Shown piece after piece: positions 42,311 through 49,908 of a stretch of 64,000 nt of DNA. Made by a program: the position numbers and the translations under genes. Source of the stretch: Anaerolineales bacterium (GTDB taxonomy: Bacteria > Chloroflexota > Anaerolineae > 4572-78 > J111); the NCBI GenBank assembly GCA_015075405.1, contig JABTUK010000004.1, positions 248,001-312,000 on the forward strand. The letters are read 5' to 3'. The notes under the pieces are model-generated. The model worked only from the letters and a program-made list of their open reading frames with translations, made no database searches and had not been told where the DNA came from. Within the stretch, counting starts at the first letter, position 1; the number at the start of each line of letters is the position of its first letter.

Positions 42311-43834
42311 TCAATTCTTATTTCTAATTTTCTCACCGCCGGCCATCAGCAGGCCCAATTTAGCTTCGCTGGCTTCTGCTGCGGCCAACTCACCGGCAAT
42401 CCGCCCCTCAAACATCACCAGAATCCGGTCGGCCAGGCTCATGATTTCGCTCAATTCCGCCGAGACCAGCAAAATGGCGTTGCCTTCGCTGCGGTAGTTG
42501 AGCAGGTGTTGATGGATAAATTCAATCGAGCCGACATCCACCCCGCGCGTCGGCTGTTCGGCAATGAGCAACCGGCCGTGATGCGCAAATTCACGGGCAA
42601 TCACCACCTTCTGCAAGTTGCCGCCCGACAGATTGGCGGCCGGTTCGGTCGGCCTGGCGACTTTGATGGCGTATTGTTTAATCAGGCGGACGGCGTGCTC
42701 GGCCAGACCCCTCAACGACAGCAAGCCGCGCCGTGACAAACCCGGCTGCTTTTGAAAGCCCATCAATAGATTATCAGCCACGCTGGCCGCCACCGCCAAT
42801 CCAACCCGGCTGCGATCTTCCGGGATGTAAGCTTGCCCGGCTGCGCGCCGCCCGGCCACTGTAGCCTGGCTGACCTCCCGCTTTTCCAGCCTAATTCGAC
42901 CCACCGCCAGCGGACGCAGCCCGGTGATGGCCTCGATTAACTCGGTTTGCCCGTTGCCGGCCACCCCAGCGATGCCGACAATTTCACCGGCCCGGACCTG
43001 AAACGAGACATCTCGAACTACAGCCCGGCCGGTCTCGTCCTCCACGGCCAGATTTTCTACGGCCAAAACCGTCTCGCCCAGTTGGACCGGCGGCTTGTTG
43101 ACCACCAACATCACCTCGCGGCCCACCATATAACGGCTGATTTCTTCGGGTGACGTTGCGGCGGTACGCAGTGTGGCCGTGACCCGCCCGTCGCGCAGTA
43201 CGGTCGCGTTATCGGACAGGCTCATCACTTCGTGCAGCTTGTGGGTAATAAAAATGATGGTTTTGCCCTGGCCGGCCAGACCGCGCAAAATGGCAAATAA
43301 CCCGTCCCGTTCCTGGGGGGTCAACACGGCGGTCGGCTCGTCCAAAATCAAAATCTCGGCCTGGCGGTAGAGCGTTTTCAAAATCTCGACCCGCTGGCGA
43401 ACGCCCACCGGCAACCGACCCACTTTCGCCGCCGGATCAACCTGCAAGCTGTACTGCCGGGCAATTTCGGCCACTTTTTGCCGGGCGGTTTGGCGGTCTA
43501 CAAAACCGGCGCGGGTCGGCTCCGCCCCGTAGATGACATTTTCGCTCACGGTCAGCGAGGGAAAGAGCATAAAGTGCTGGTGGACCATGCCCAGGCCGGC
43601 CCGGATGGCGTCGTGCGGGGAGTGAAAGGTCTGTTTCTGGCTGTGAATATAAATTTCGCCGGCATCGGGTTGGTAGAGGCCGTACAAAATCCGCATCAGC
43701 GTAGTTTTGCCGGCCCCGTTTTCGCCAACCAAGGCCCGGATTTCGCCCGGTTCGACGGCCAGATCAATCTGATCGTTGGCCAGCACGCCGGGAAACCGTT
43801 TGACAATGCCGCGCAGTTCGAGGGCGTAAGGCAT
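42311..43834 (-). CDS. ABC transporter ATPase with two nucleotide-binding domains
   Basis: 507 residues, tandem ABC domains as in sugar/nucleoside importers (MglA/NupO type). First domain: Walker A GENGAGKTT, signature region LPVGVRQRVEIL, Walker B ILILDEPTAVLT. Second domain: divergent Walker A GVAGNGQTEL, signature LSGGNLQKVVIAREF, and LLIAEQPTRGVD. The weak second Walker A is normal in this family. Energises the two permeases downstream. Confidence 0.92.
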   Translation of the reverse strand: MPYALELRGIVKRFPGVLANDQIDLAVEPGEIRALVGENGAGKTTLMRILYGLYQPDAGEIYIHSQKQTFHSPHDAIRAGLGMVHQHFMLFPSLTVSENVIYGAEPTRAGFVDRQTARQKVAEIARQYSLQVDPAAKVGRLPVGVRQRVEILKTLYRQAEILILDEPTAVLTPQERDGLFAILRGLAGQGKTIIFITHKLHEVMSLSDNATVLRDGRVTATLRTAATSPEEISRYMVGREVMLVVNKPPVQLGETVLAVENLAVEDETGRAVVRDVSFQVRAGEIVGIAGVAGNGQTELIEAITGLRPLAVGRIRLEKREVSQATVAGRRAAGQAYIPEDRSRVGLAVAASVADNLLMGFQKQPGLSRRGLLSLRGLAEHAVRLIKQYAIKVARPTEPAANLSGGNLQKVVIAREFAHHGRLLIAEQPTRGVDVGSIEFIHQHLLNYRSEGNAILLVSAELSEIMSLADRILVMFEGRIAGELAAAEASEAKLGLLMAGGEKIRNKN

Positions 43835-43835
43835 G

Positions 43836-43921
43836 GGAGTAGGAAGTAGGTAGTAGGTAGTAGGTAGTAGGTAGTAAGGGGATTTTTACCCCCTACTACC
43901 TACTCCTTACTACCTACTACT
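43836..43921. repeat. TAGTAGG heptad hairpin
   Basis: About five TAGTAGG units on the left, CCCCCTACTACCTACTCCTTACTACCTACTAC-type units on the right. Between the binding-protein and ATPase genes. Confidence 0.85.
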
Positions 43922-44975
43922 GTTTAAACATGGGGTCTTCGATTTTGATTTCGCCGCTGATGATCTTGTCCTGGATGCCCTTGATGGTTTCAATCAGCTC
44001 CTTGTGCTTCATGATTTCGCATTGGCTGTCTTCGGGCTTGTCGGTAGTCAAGGCGACCAGGCCGATGCCTTTCTCGGCCAAACCATAAGCGAGAAAATTT
44101 TCTTTTGAGCCGGCCATAATCTTGTCCACCGATTCGACAATGGCCGTATCCACCCGCTTGATCAGATTCTCGACCACCTGGCCAGGGGCAGAGGGACACT
44201 GGTTCACATCCACGCCGTAGGTAAAGAAGCCTTTTTCTTTGGCGGCCTCAAAGATGCCAAAGTTGCTGGCCGCGCCGGCGGCAAAGATATGGTCCACGCC
44301 ATCGGCAGCCATGGCTAAAGCCTGTTCTTTGGCCCGGGCCGGGTCGGAAAAGGCGCTGACATCGCTGCCAACCCACAGGGTTGACGTTTCAATATCGGGC
44401 TTGACATATTTGGCCCCTTCGGCAAAGCCGTCGGTATAGCGGTGCAGGAAGGGAATATCCAGGGCGCTGATGGCCCCAACCTTGCCCGTTTCGGTTAACG
44501 AGGCGGCAATCGCGCCGATGAGAAAAGCCGCTTCATATTCCTTGAACACAGCGCAGTGAACATTGGCCGGAGGGTTTTCGATGCACTGATCTACAATCAG
44601 AAATTGGGTGTCGGGGGCTTCGGCGGCGACTTTGGGGATGATGTCGTTGAACTCAAAGCCGAGGACGATCACAATATTGGCCCCGTCGTTAATGGCGGCC
44701 CGCACGTTCTCCTCGCGGGTGGTTGGGTCTTCGCTTTCTAACACTTTGGTCTGCGCCCCGTGTTTGTCGCCGGCCAGTTCCAGGCCAGTCTGACCCATAA
44801 TCAAAAAGTCGTTGACGCCCAGCGGGGTGGGGGAGACGTAGACAAATTTTAAGGGTTTGTCGCTTTCCGGGGCGGCCGCTTCCTCGGTTGCCGCCGGGGC
44901 GGCGGCCTGTTGTCCGCAGCCTAAAGTCGCAACGATCACCATGAGCAATACCAACAGTTTCATCAGGTTTTTCAT
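43917..44975 (-). CDS. BMP-family substrate-binding lipoprotein (nucleoside type)
   Basis: 352 residues from ATG at 44975, which has a GAGGAGAAG ribosome site; the longer frame starts inside a repeat and is rejected. Lipobox LGCG in the signal peptide, then an Ala/Glu-rich linker, then the BMP domain (KFVYVSPTPLGVNDFLIMGQTG... to TLWVGSDVSAF). BMP proteins of this operon type (BmpA/PnrA) bind purine nucleosides; autoinducer or other ligands are less likely given the neighbouring deaminase and the phosphorylase remnant. First gene of the importer operon. Confidence 0.92.
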   Translation of the reverse strand: MKNLMKLLVLLMVIVATLGCGQQAAAPAATEEAAAPESDKPLKFVYVSPTPLGVNDFLIMGQTGLELAGDKHGAQTKVLESEDPTTREENVRAAINDGANIVIVLGFEFNDIIPKVAAEAPDTQFLIVDQCIENPPANVHCAVFKEYEAAFLIGAIAASLTETGKVGAISALDIPFLHRYTDGFAEGAKYVKPDIETSTLWVGSDVSAFSDPARAKEQALAMAADGVDHIFAAGAASNFGIFEAAKEKGFFTYGVDVNQCPSAPGQVVENLIKRVDTAIVESVDKIMAGSKENFLAYGLAEKGIGLVALTTDKPEDSQCEIMKHKELIETIKGIQDKIISGEIKIEDPMFKQ

Positions 44976-45020
44976 ATCGCTTCTCCTCTTTAATAATAAA
45001 CTTACACAATTGGCTAAAAT

Positions 45021-45114
45021 CATGTCATTCCGACCGCAGGGAGGAATCTTCATTACCGCAGTAAAAATATTATGGTGAGCAGGAAGATTTCTCGCTGGCG
45101 CTCGAAATGACATG
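45021..45114. repeat. Complete GTCATTCCGACCG inverted-repeat element
   Basis: Ends CATGTCATTCCGA and TCGAAATGACATG are inverted, and GGAGGAATCTT pairs with AAGATTTCTC. Half-copies lie at 37745-37781 and 19848-19875. It is in the leader of the BMP operon. Confidence 0.7.
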
Positions 45115-45168
45115 CCAGGAATCGGGCATATTCAATCGTGACAAACTTACGCAATTCCGCACTAATTT

Positions 45169-45678
45169 TTACCGAACCCGCGCCGCAATCCTGTCGGCAA
45201 AATCTGGGTATTGTTTAATCAATTCATCCCGGTCACCCAGTTCAAAACCGGCCCATTCAAAACCGGGGGCCATCGTCGTGCCGATCAAGGCAAAGCCGTG
45301 TTGACCTCCGGGAGCCAGGCGTGTCCCCTGCCAGACCTGCCGCGCAGCCAGCTTTTGCGGCCGTTGGCCCGCTGCCAGGTCGTTACCCAGTAAAAACAGT
45401 TCGCCCGACCCGTTGGGATATAATAACAGCATTTCCAGCGGGTCACCGTAGTAAAAATGGTAAATCTCATCGGTGTCCAGGCGGTGCATAGCCGAGAAAT
45501 CAGCAGGGGTGAGCAGGGCATAAATGGCTGTGCCCAAAACTCGCTCTTGCTCGTACCGGGCCGGCAGGGCAGCGGGGGGGATGGTTTCGGATGAACGGTA
45601 GGTCAGATGGAAGAAGCCGCCCTCATGGGGCAGCGGTTCGAGTTGGAGCAGATCAATCACTTCTTGAGCGGTCAGCAT
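45169..45678 (-). CDS. Cupin-superfamily protein (DUF985/cupin_5)
   Basis: 169 residues, single cupin domain. Seen: PHEGGFFHLTYRS near the N terminus, GTAIYALLTPADFSAMHRLDTDEIYHFYYGDPLEMLL and the C-terminal GTTMAPGFEWAGFELG, all family hallmarks. Function of the family is unknown; the fold may bind a metal or small ligand. Start ATG directly follows the stop of a truncated purine nucleoside phosphorylase frame (TAAATG), so both may be read from one transcript. Confidence 0.88.
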   Translation of the reverse strand: MLTAQEVIDLLQLEPLPHEGGFFHLTYRSSETIPPAALPARYEQERVLGTAIYALLTPADFSAMHRLDTDEIYHFYYGDPLEMLLLYPNGSGELFLLGNDLAAGQRPQKLAARQVWQGTRLAPGGQHGFALIGTTMAPGFEWAGFELGDRDELIKQYPDFADRIAARVR

Positions 45679-45840
45679 TTAAGGAAGAAGGGTCGCAGTC
45701 TCAATTTCATCGGCCAGCGGCCCCAAACCCGATCCCAGGATAAGACCGATGGAGGACTGGTGACTGGTTTGGCTTTGAATGAAATCGGCCGCCTGTTTAA
45801 TTTCGGCGTAAGTAAAAAAATCCGGCGATTGAGTCGTCAT
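45679..45840 (-). pseudogene. Purine nucleoside phosphorylase N-terminal remnant
   Basis: Frame of 53 codons plus stop from ATG 45840. Translation ends SIGLILGSGLGPLADEIE..., matching the phosphate-binding GSGLG start of trimeric purine nucleoside phosphorylases (normally about 270 residues). The stop is TAA at 45681-45679, followed at once by the cupin gene, so the remaining three quarters of the gene is gone. The family context (nucleoside importer, purine deaminase) makes it a true remnant rather than a chance match. Confidence 0.8.
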
Positions 45841-45943
45841 TCTCTATTTGACTCGATGGATGTTGGAGACTGGCACGGTTTGGGGCATAACTATAAAACT
45901 GTTTTCCTAAAACGCAAGTTACAAATGGAGGTTTGTATCTACT

Positions 45944-46042
45944 CACCGCACCCTTCGATACAGCCTTTGGCCCACTCAGGCTGCGGTGAGTAGCATCCTT
46001 GTAGCTCGGAGCGAAGTGCAGAGCGTATCAAAAGGTGCTATT
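45944..46042. repeat. Dispersed GCACCCTTCGATAC...AAAAGGTGC repeat
   Basis: End-to-end complementary tips (CGCACCCTTCGATAC / GTATCAAAAGGTGC) around a GC-rich middle. A related sequence lies at 29921-29969. The rest of the 45841-46129 gap shows no gene. Confidence 0.5.
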
Positions 46043-46116
46043 TGATGAGTAGTTACGATATCTCAATCTCGACCTGAATTTAGTGACTACCGTTAGCGAC
46101 TTCATTCCGTTTTAGG

Positions 46117-46122
46117 TATAAT
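46117..46122 (+). promoter_or_regulatory. Consensus -10 box close to a GTG start
   Basis: TATAAT seven bases ahead of the GTG at 46130, which would give a leaderless or nearly leaderless transcript. A good -35 box is not evident. Confidence 0.4.
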
Positions 46123-46129
46123 CTGGCTC

Positions 46130-46405
46130 GTGCGCTTCCACAGAGACATTATTTTCCCTATTCTGCTGGCAATAGTCTATTTTTCGATTGTTTACTTCGC
46201 CGTAGCTGCCCTTGTGCCTGGTATCGCCCTGCAAGCTGGCTTGTTAGCAATAATTCTGGCTATGTCGGCTTATCTCTTTTTGCGGGCAACGGGCAGTGAT
46301 GAAACAGGCGTACTCATTGGGATACTCATAACACTACCCTTTACCTGTTTTGCAGCGGGGGTCATATGGTGGATAATGCGATTATTGGGCTTTTGGAGGG
46401 ATTAA
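46130..46405 (+). CDS. Small hypothetical membrane protein
   Basis: 91 residues with three hydrophobic segments (about 7-32, 34-52, 58-82). No recognised family. GTG start just after a TATAAT box and without a ribosome site, so possibly leaderless. Convergent with the 50-residue membrane protein; the two ends overlap by 4 bases. Confidence 0.6.
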   Translation: MRFHRDIIFPILLAIVYFSIVYFAVAALVPGIALQAGLLAIILAMSAYLFLRATGSDETGVLIGILITLPFTCFAAGVIWWIMRLLGFWRD

Positions 46406-46554
46406 CGCAGGGTATAGAGCAGGACCAATGCCGCCCCAATGATGAGCACAAAAGCAGTAATATCGGCGGCTCGCTTGCCTTCAGGAGTCTTGGGCCGCGC
46501 CCAATGGCCTAGCTCAGTTATAAATTGAGTGATGGGAGTTTTTGATACTTTCAT
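46402..46554 (-). CDS. 50-residue single-helix membrane protein
   Basis: From ATG 46554: a basic amphipathic N-terminal half with GHWARPKTPEGKRA, then one membrane helix (about 32-48) ending LLYTLR. A longer frame covers the same stop but its upstream part is antisense to the ABM gene. A near-consensus promoter (TTGACA-18-TACAAT) stops 6 bases before this ATG, supporting this short form and a leaderless transcript. Confidence 0.6.
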   Translation of the reverse strand: MKVSKTPITQFITELGHWARPKTPEGKRAADITAFVLIIGAALVLLYTLR

Positions 46555-46560
46555 ACCACT

Positions 46561-46590
46561 ATTGTACCCCCAGCGTCGGGAGGTTGTCAA
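46561..46590 (-). promoter_or_regulatory. Near-consensus promoter for the 50-residue protein
   Basis: Minus strand: TTGACA (46590-46585), 18-base spacer, TACAAT (46566-46561), ATG at 46554. Confidence 0.6.
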
Positions 46591-46632
46591 AATTAATAAA
46601 ATTTCGGATGATTTGACCCCAGGAGGTTCGTC

Positions 46633-46941
46633 ATGTTTATCGTTCACGTACAGGCGCATGTTAAACCTGAGTTTGTAGACGCCTTTCGCCAGGCAACGAT
46701 TGAAAATGCCCGCAACAGCGTGCAGGAGCCGGGCATTGCCCGCTTTGATGTGGTGCAGCAATTGGATGATCCCCACCGCTTCGTGCTGGTCGAGGTCTAC
46801 CGCACCCCGGATGACCCGGCCAAACATAAAGAAACGGCCCACTACAAAAAATGGGCCGAAACCGTCGCCCCCATGATGGCCGAGCCGCGCAGCAGTATCA
46901 AGTATGCCAATGTCTACCCTGATGAAGCAGGCTGGGGATGA
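46633..46941 (+). CDS. Antibiotic biosynthesis monooxygenase-fold protein (LsrG/YgiN-like)
   Basis: 102 residues, small ferredoxin-like dimeric fold. FIVHVQAHVKPEFVDAF, NSVQEPGIARFDVVQ and FVLVEVYRTPDDPAKHKET match the ABM family, including the HKET position near the active site. Members act as quinol monooxygenases or AI-2 catabolic isomerases (LsrG). AGGAGG ribosome site. Close to the Fe-ADH gene, with which it may form a pathway. Confidence 0.85.
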   Translation: MFIVHVQAHVKPEFVDAFRQATIENARNSVQEPGIARFDVVQQLDDPHRFVLVEVYRTPDDPAKHKETAHYKKWAETVAPMMAEPRSSIKYANVYPDEAGWG

Positions 46942-46944
46942 ATA

Positions 46945-47046
46945 CGACCGCAGACCGCCGACGGCAGACCGCTGTATTCATCTCCTCATAACGTGAAATC
47001 TCCTCTCTGAAGTATCGGAGTGGGGCTGGCAGCGGTCGGCGGTCTC
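46945..47046. repeat. GACCGCM heptad hairpin
   Basis: Left arm GACCGCA-GACCGCC-GACGGCA-GACCGCT, right arm AGCGGTCGGCGGTCT. Between the ABM and Fe-ADH genes. Confidence 0.7.
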
Positions 47047-47059
47047 CAGGAGGTTGAGA

Positions 47060-48211
47060 ATGAACTTTGAATTTGCCACTGCAACGCAAATTATTTTTGG
47101 GCCGGGTACGTTCAAGCAGGTGGGTTCGCTGGCAAGCGAGATGGGCCGGAAGGCGCTGGTTGTTGCCAGTTCAACCGAACGAGCCAATCCCCTGCTGGCT
47201 GCTTTGACGGCGCATGGGGTTGAGACAACTCTTTTCGCCAACGCCGGTGAACCGACGATTGAACTTGTCCAGCAGGGCACGCAGCAGGCCAGGGTCGAAA
47301 AGGCAGACATGGTCATCGGGTTTGGCGGCGGCAGCGCGATGGACACGGCCAAAGCGGTTGCGATTTTACTGACCAACCCCGGCGAACCGCTGGATTACCT
47401 GGAAGTGATTGGCCGAGGCCAGGTGTTGAGCCAACCCGGTGTGCCCTGTATCGCCATTCCCACCACCGCCGGAACCGGCAGCGAGGTGACGCGCAATGCA
47501 GTGTTGGGTGCGCCCGAACATCGAGTCAAGGTCAGTTTGCGCAGCCCGCACATGCTACCCCGCTTGGCAATTGTTGACCCGGAGCTAACCTACAGCCTGC
47601 CCCCGGCGCTCACTGCCAGCACCGGCCTGGACGCGCTGACCCAAAACCTGGAACCCTTTGTCTCAAACAAAGCCAACCCGCTGACCGATGCGCTGACACG
47701 GGAGGGCATGCGCCGGGCAGCCCGTTCGCTGCGCCGGGCCTACGAGCAGGGCGGCGACTCAGCGGCCCGCGAAGATATGGCCTTAGCCAGTCTTTTTGGC
47801 GGGCTGGCCCTGGCTAATGCCAAACTGGGCGTCGTTCACGGCTTTGCCGGTGTGCTGGGCGGGATGTTCCCTGCGCCGCATGGCGCAGTGTGCGCGGTCT
47901 TGCTGCCGCCGGTGATGGCGGTCAATGCGCAGGCGCTCCAAGAAAGACAGCCTGACGGCGAGTTTCTGCGGCGCTATGATGAAGTGGCTCAAATTCTGAC
48001 AGGCAGCCCCAAAGCGACGGCCGGCGATGGCGTGGCCTGGGTTGAGGAGTTAGGCCGAACTTTGCGTGTTCCCGGCCTGGGAACCTATGGTTTGACGTCG
48101 GCTGATTTCCCTGCTGTCATCGAAAAAACGGCGGTCGCCAGCAGCACCCAGGGCAATCCGATCAAATTGACTTCGGCGGAGTTGCAGGAGGTCCTCAATC
48201 GGGCCTTGTGA
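47060..48211 (+). CDS. Iron-containing alcohol dehydrogenase
   Basis: 383 residues from ATG 47060, with AGGAGG ahead of it. Group III Fe-ADH fold. Seen: NAD loop GFGGGSAMDTAKAVA, TTAGTGSEVTRNAVLG, and metal ligands in HGFAGVLGGMFPAPHGAVCA. Likely oxidises or reduces a small aldehyde/alcohol or maleylacetate-type substrate. Shares orientation with the ABM gene 5' and the DUF362 gene 3'. Confidence 0.9.
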   Translation: MNFEFATATQIIFGPGTFKQVGSLASEMGRKALVVASSTERANPLLAALTAHGVETTLFANAGEPTIELVQQGTQQARVEKADMVIGFGGGSAMDTAKAVAILLTNPGEPLDYLEVIGRGQVLSQPGVPCIAIPTTAGTGSEVTRNAVLGAPEHRVKVSLRSPHMLPRLAIVDPELTYSLPPALTASTGLDALTQNLEPFVSNKANPLTDALTREGMRRAARSLRRAYEQGGDSAAREDMALASLFGGLALANAKLGVVHGFAGVLGGMFPAPHGAVCAVLLPPVMAVNAQALQERQPDGEFLRRYDEVAQILTGSPKATAGDGVAWVEELGRTLRVPGLGTYGLTSADFPAVIEKTAVASSTQGNPIKLTSAELQEVLNRAL

Positions 48212-48247
48212 CTTGGAGCTTTTGAGATAAAGACGTAGAATATTTAA

Positions 48248-48305
48248 CGTAGTGCGTGGTGCGTGTTCGTTTTATTTCTACGGAATACACTCTACGCAAC
48301 GTATT
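48248..48305. repeat. GTAGTGC/GTGGTGC heptad hairpin
   Basis: ACGTAGTGCGTGGTGCGTG on the left, TACACTCTACGCAACGTA on the right; imperfect pairing. In the leader of the DUF362 gene. Confidence 0.6.
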
Positions 48306-48347
48306 TTTACCTGTTTTTGGAAACCACTTGTTCAAGAGAGGAATTTT

Positions 48348-49619
48348 ATGGGCAAAAGTAAAGTTGCCGTTCTCCGAACGTCGCCCCGAACGGTTCTGGC
48401 CGATTATCATCAATTGATGAATCTGGCCGGGTATCAAGATGTTATCGCCAAAGATGCCGATACCGCGTTAAAAGTCAATATTTCATGGCACTTCTTTTTT
48501 CCAGGCAGTTCGACCACGCCCTGGCAGCTTGAAGGCGTCATCCGGGCACTGAAGCAGGATGGCTACAACCCCGATTTGATCCACGCTTGCCACAACCGCA
48601 CTGTCGTCATTGACGCCCATTTTGGCGAAAGGGAAAACAAGCAAATTAACGTGGTCGAGGCGCATGGGCTGCGCAATATTCATCTCTATGAAGGGGAAGA
48701 ATGGATTCATATCCGTGATGCGGTGGGAGACTTGACCGATAAATTTACCTGCCTTAACGAGGTTTATCCCAAGGGTTTCCATATCCCCAAACGCTTTATC
48801 GGCGAGAACATTATCCATTTGCCCACCGTCAAAACCCATATCTTTACCACCACCACCGGCGCGATGAAAAACGCCTTTGGCGGGCTGCTGAATGAACACC
48901 GCCACTGGACTCACCCGGTTATCCACGAAACCCTGGTAGATTTGCTGATGATCCAGAAGAAAATCCACCGGGGGGTTTTTGCGGTTATGGACGGTACCTT
49001 TGCCGGTGATGGCCCTGGCCCACGCTGCATGATGCCCTACGTAAAAAATGTCATTTTGGCCAGCGCCGATCAAGTAGCCATTGACGCGATCGCCGCTAAA
49101 ATGATGGGCCTGGACCCGCTCTCGATCAAGTTTATCCGCATGGCCCACGAGCTGGGCTTAGGCTGCGGCGACCCACGCGAAATCGAAATTGTGGGCGATC
49201 AAGAAGCGGCGGCGATGAATTGGCATTTTGATGGGCCGTTCAAAAAGATGACTTTTGCTTCACGTATGCAGCACAAGATTTATTGGGGACCGCTCAAAAA
49301 ACCCATCGAGTGGTCGCTGAAAACGGTGCTCGCTCCCTGGTCCTATGCTGCCAGCGTGGTTTATCACGATAGTTTCTGGTATCCGGTCATTGCCAAAAAG
49401 CGTATGAACCAGGTGCTTGATAGCAACTGGGGACACCTCTTCCGCAATTGGGAGAAACTGACCCCCGATGCCCAGGGCTTTCCTTCGGTTGGCGCCGACC
49501 CCGCCGAACTCAAACGCACCGGCCTAAGAGCGTTGTGGCGTTCCTTTGGTATTTTAGGGACCACCCTCAAAGAAGCCCCTGAATTTGACACTCACCGCCG
49601 GCAGCAATCGGCTCACTAA
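48348..49619 (+). CDS. DUF362 domain-containing protein
   Basis: 423 residues from ATG 48348 (MGKSKVAVLRTSP), preceded by AGAGAGGA; the longer frame starts in repeat sequence. DUF362 motifs: LKVNISWHFFFPGSSTTPWQ, NIIHLPTVKTHIFTTTTGAMKNAFGG and VVIDAHF. There is no ferredoxin-like Cys cluster, which some relatives carry at the C terminus. Function of the family is not established. Ends with the bidirectional terminator shared with ftsH beyond the inserted 182-bp element. Confidence 0.85.
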   Translation: MGKSKVAVLRTSPRTVLADYHQLMNLAGYQDVIAKDADTALKVNISWHFFFPGSSTTPWQLEGVIRALKQDGYNPDLIHACHNRTVVIDAHFGERENKQINVVEAHGLRNIHLYEGEEWIHIRDAVGDLTDKFTCLNEVYPKGFHIPKRFIGENIIHLPTVKTHIFTTTTGAMKNAFGGLLNEHRHWTHPVIHETLVDLLMIQKKIHRGVFAVMDGTFAGDGPGPRCMMPYVKNVILASADQVAIDAIAAKMMGLDPLSIKFIRMAHELGLGCGDPREIEIVGDQEAAAMNWHFDGPFKKMTFASRMQHKIYWGPLKKPIEWSLKTVLAPWSYAASVVYHDSFWYPVIAKKRMNQVLDSNWGHLFRNWEKLTPDAQGFPSVGADPAELKRTGLRALWRSFGILGTTLKEAPEFDTHRRQQSAH

Positions 49620-49627
49620 AACAGGCA

Positions 49628-49810
49628 GAAAGCGTCCGGAAACTCCCCCAGGCATCCTTGCTACCGACGCTCGTCCGGCGATGAAGTCGCCGGACTATGC
49701 CACAGCGCCCGATTAATCGGGCTAAAGCCGGGTTGACCCGGCACTGTTCCTTAGCCCTGGCATTCATGCCGGGGCGGGCCAGCCAGACAAAACAGTTTGC
49801 GAACGCTTTC
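49628..49810. mobile_element. 182-bp non-autonomous element, copy 2
   Basis: Terminal inverted repeats GAAAGCGTCCGGAAAC and GTTTGCGAACGCTTTC, flanked by direct repeat AGGCA (49623-49627 and 49811-49815). Same four stem-loops as copy 1 at 33656-33837. Confidence 0.85.
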
Positions 49811-49820
49811 AGGCAAAATA

Positions 49821-49860
49821 AAAAAGGAGAGGCAGATCACTGATCTGCCTCTCCTTTTTT
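49821..49860. terminator. Bidirectional terminator between DUF362 gene and ftsH
   Basis: Perfect stem AAAAAGGAGAGGCAGATCA / TGATCTGCCTCTCCTTTTT with T-run on each strand. Confidence 0.9.
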
Positions 49861-49865
49861 ATTCT

Positions 49866-49908
49866 TTCTCATCTTGTTCCCAAACTGAGTTTGGGAACAA
49901 GATGAGAA
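49866..49908. terminator. Second palindrome next to the ftsH stop
   Basis: TTCTCATCTTGTTCCCAAAC / GTTTGGGAACAAGATGAGAA stem; it directly follows the ftsH stop and may reinforce termination. A related sequence is at 25340-25375. Confidence 0.6.

Noticed and set aside
43836..43921. CRISPR array
   Set aside because: Repeat units of 7 bp are contiguous with no spacers, and no cas genes are present; the same holds for the other heptad sites.
45607..45993. 128-codon plus-strand frame
   Set aside because: Antisense to the cupin gene start and to the PNP remnant, both of which have convincing family matches on the other strand.
46402..46842. Long version (146 codons) of the small membrane protein
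   Set aside because: Its upstream part is antisense to the ABM gene, and a promoter directly precedes the internal ATG at 46554.
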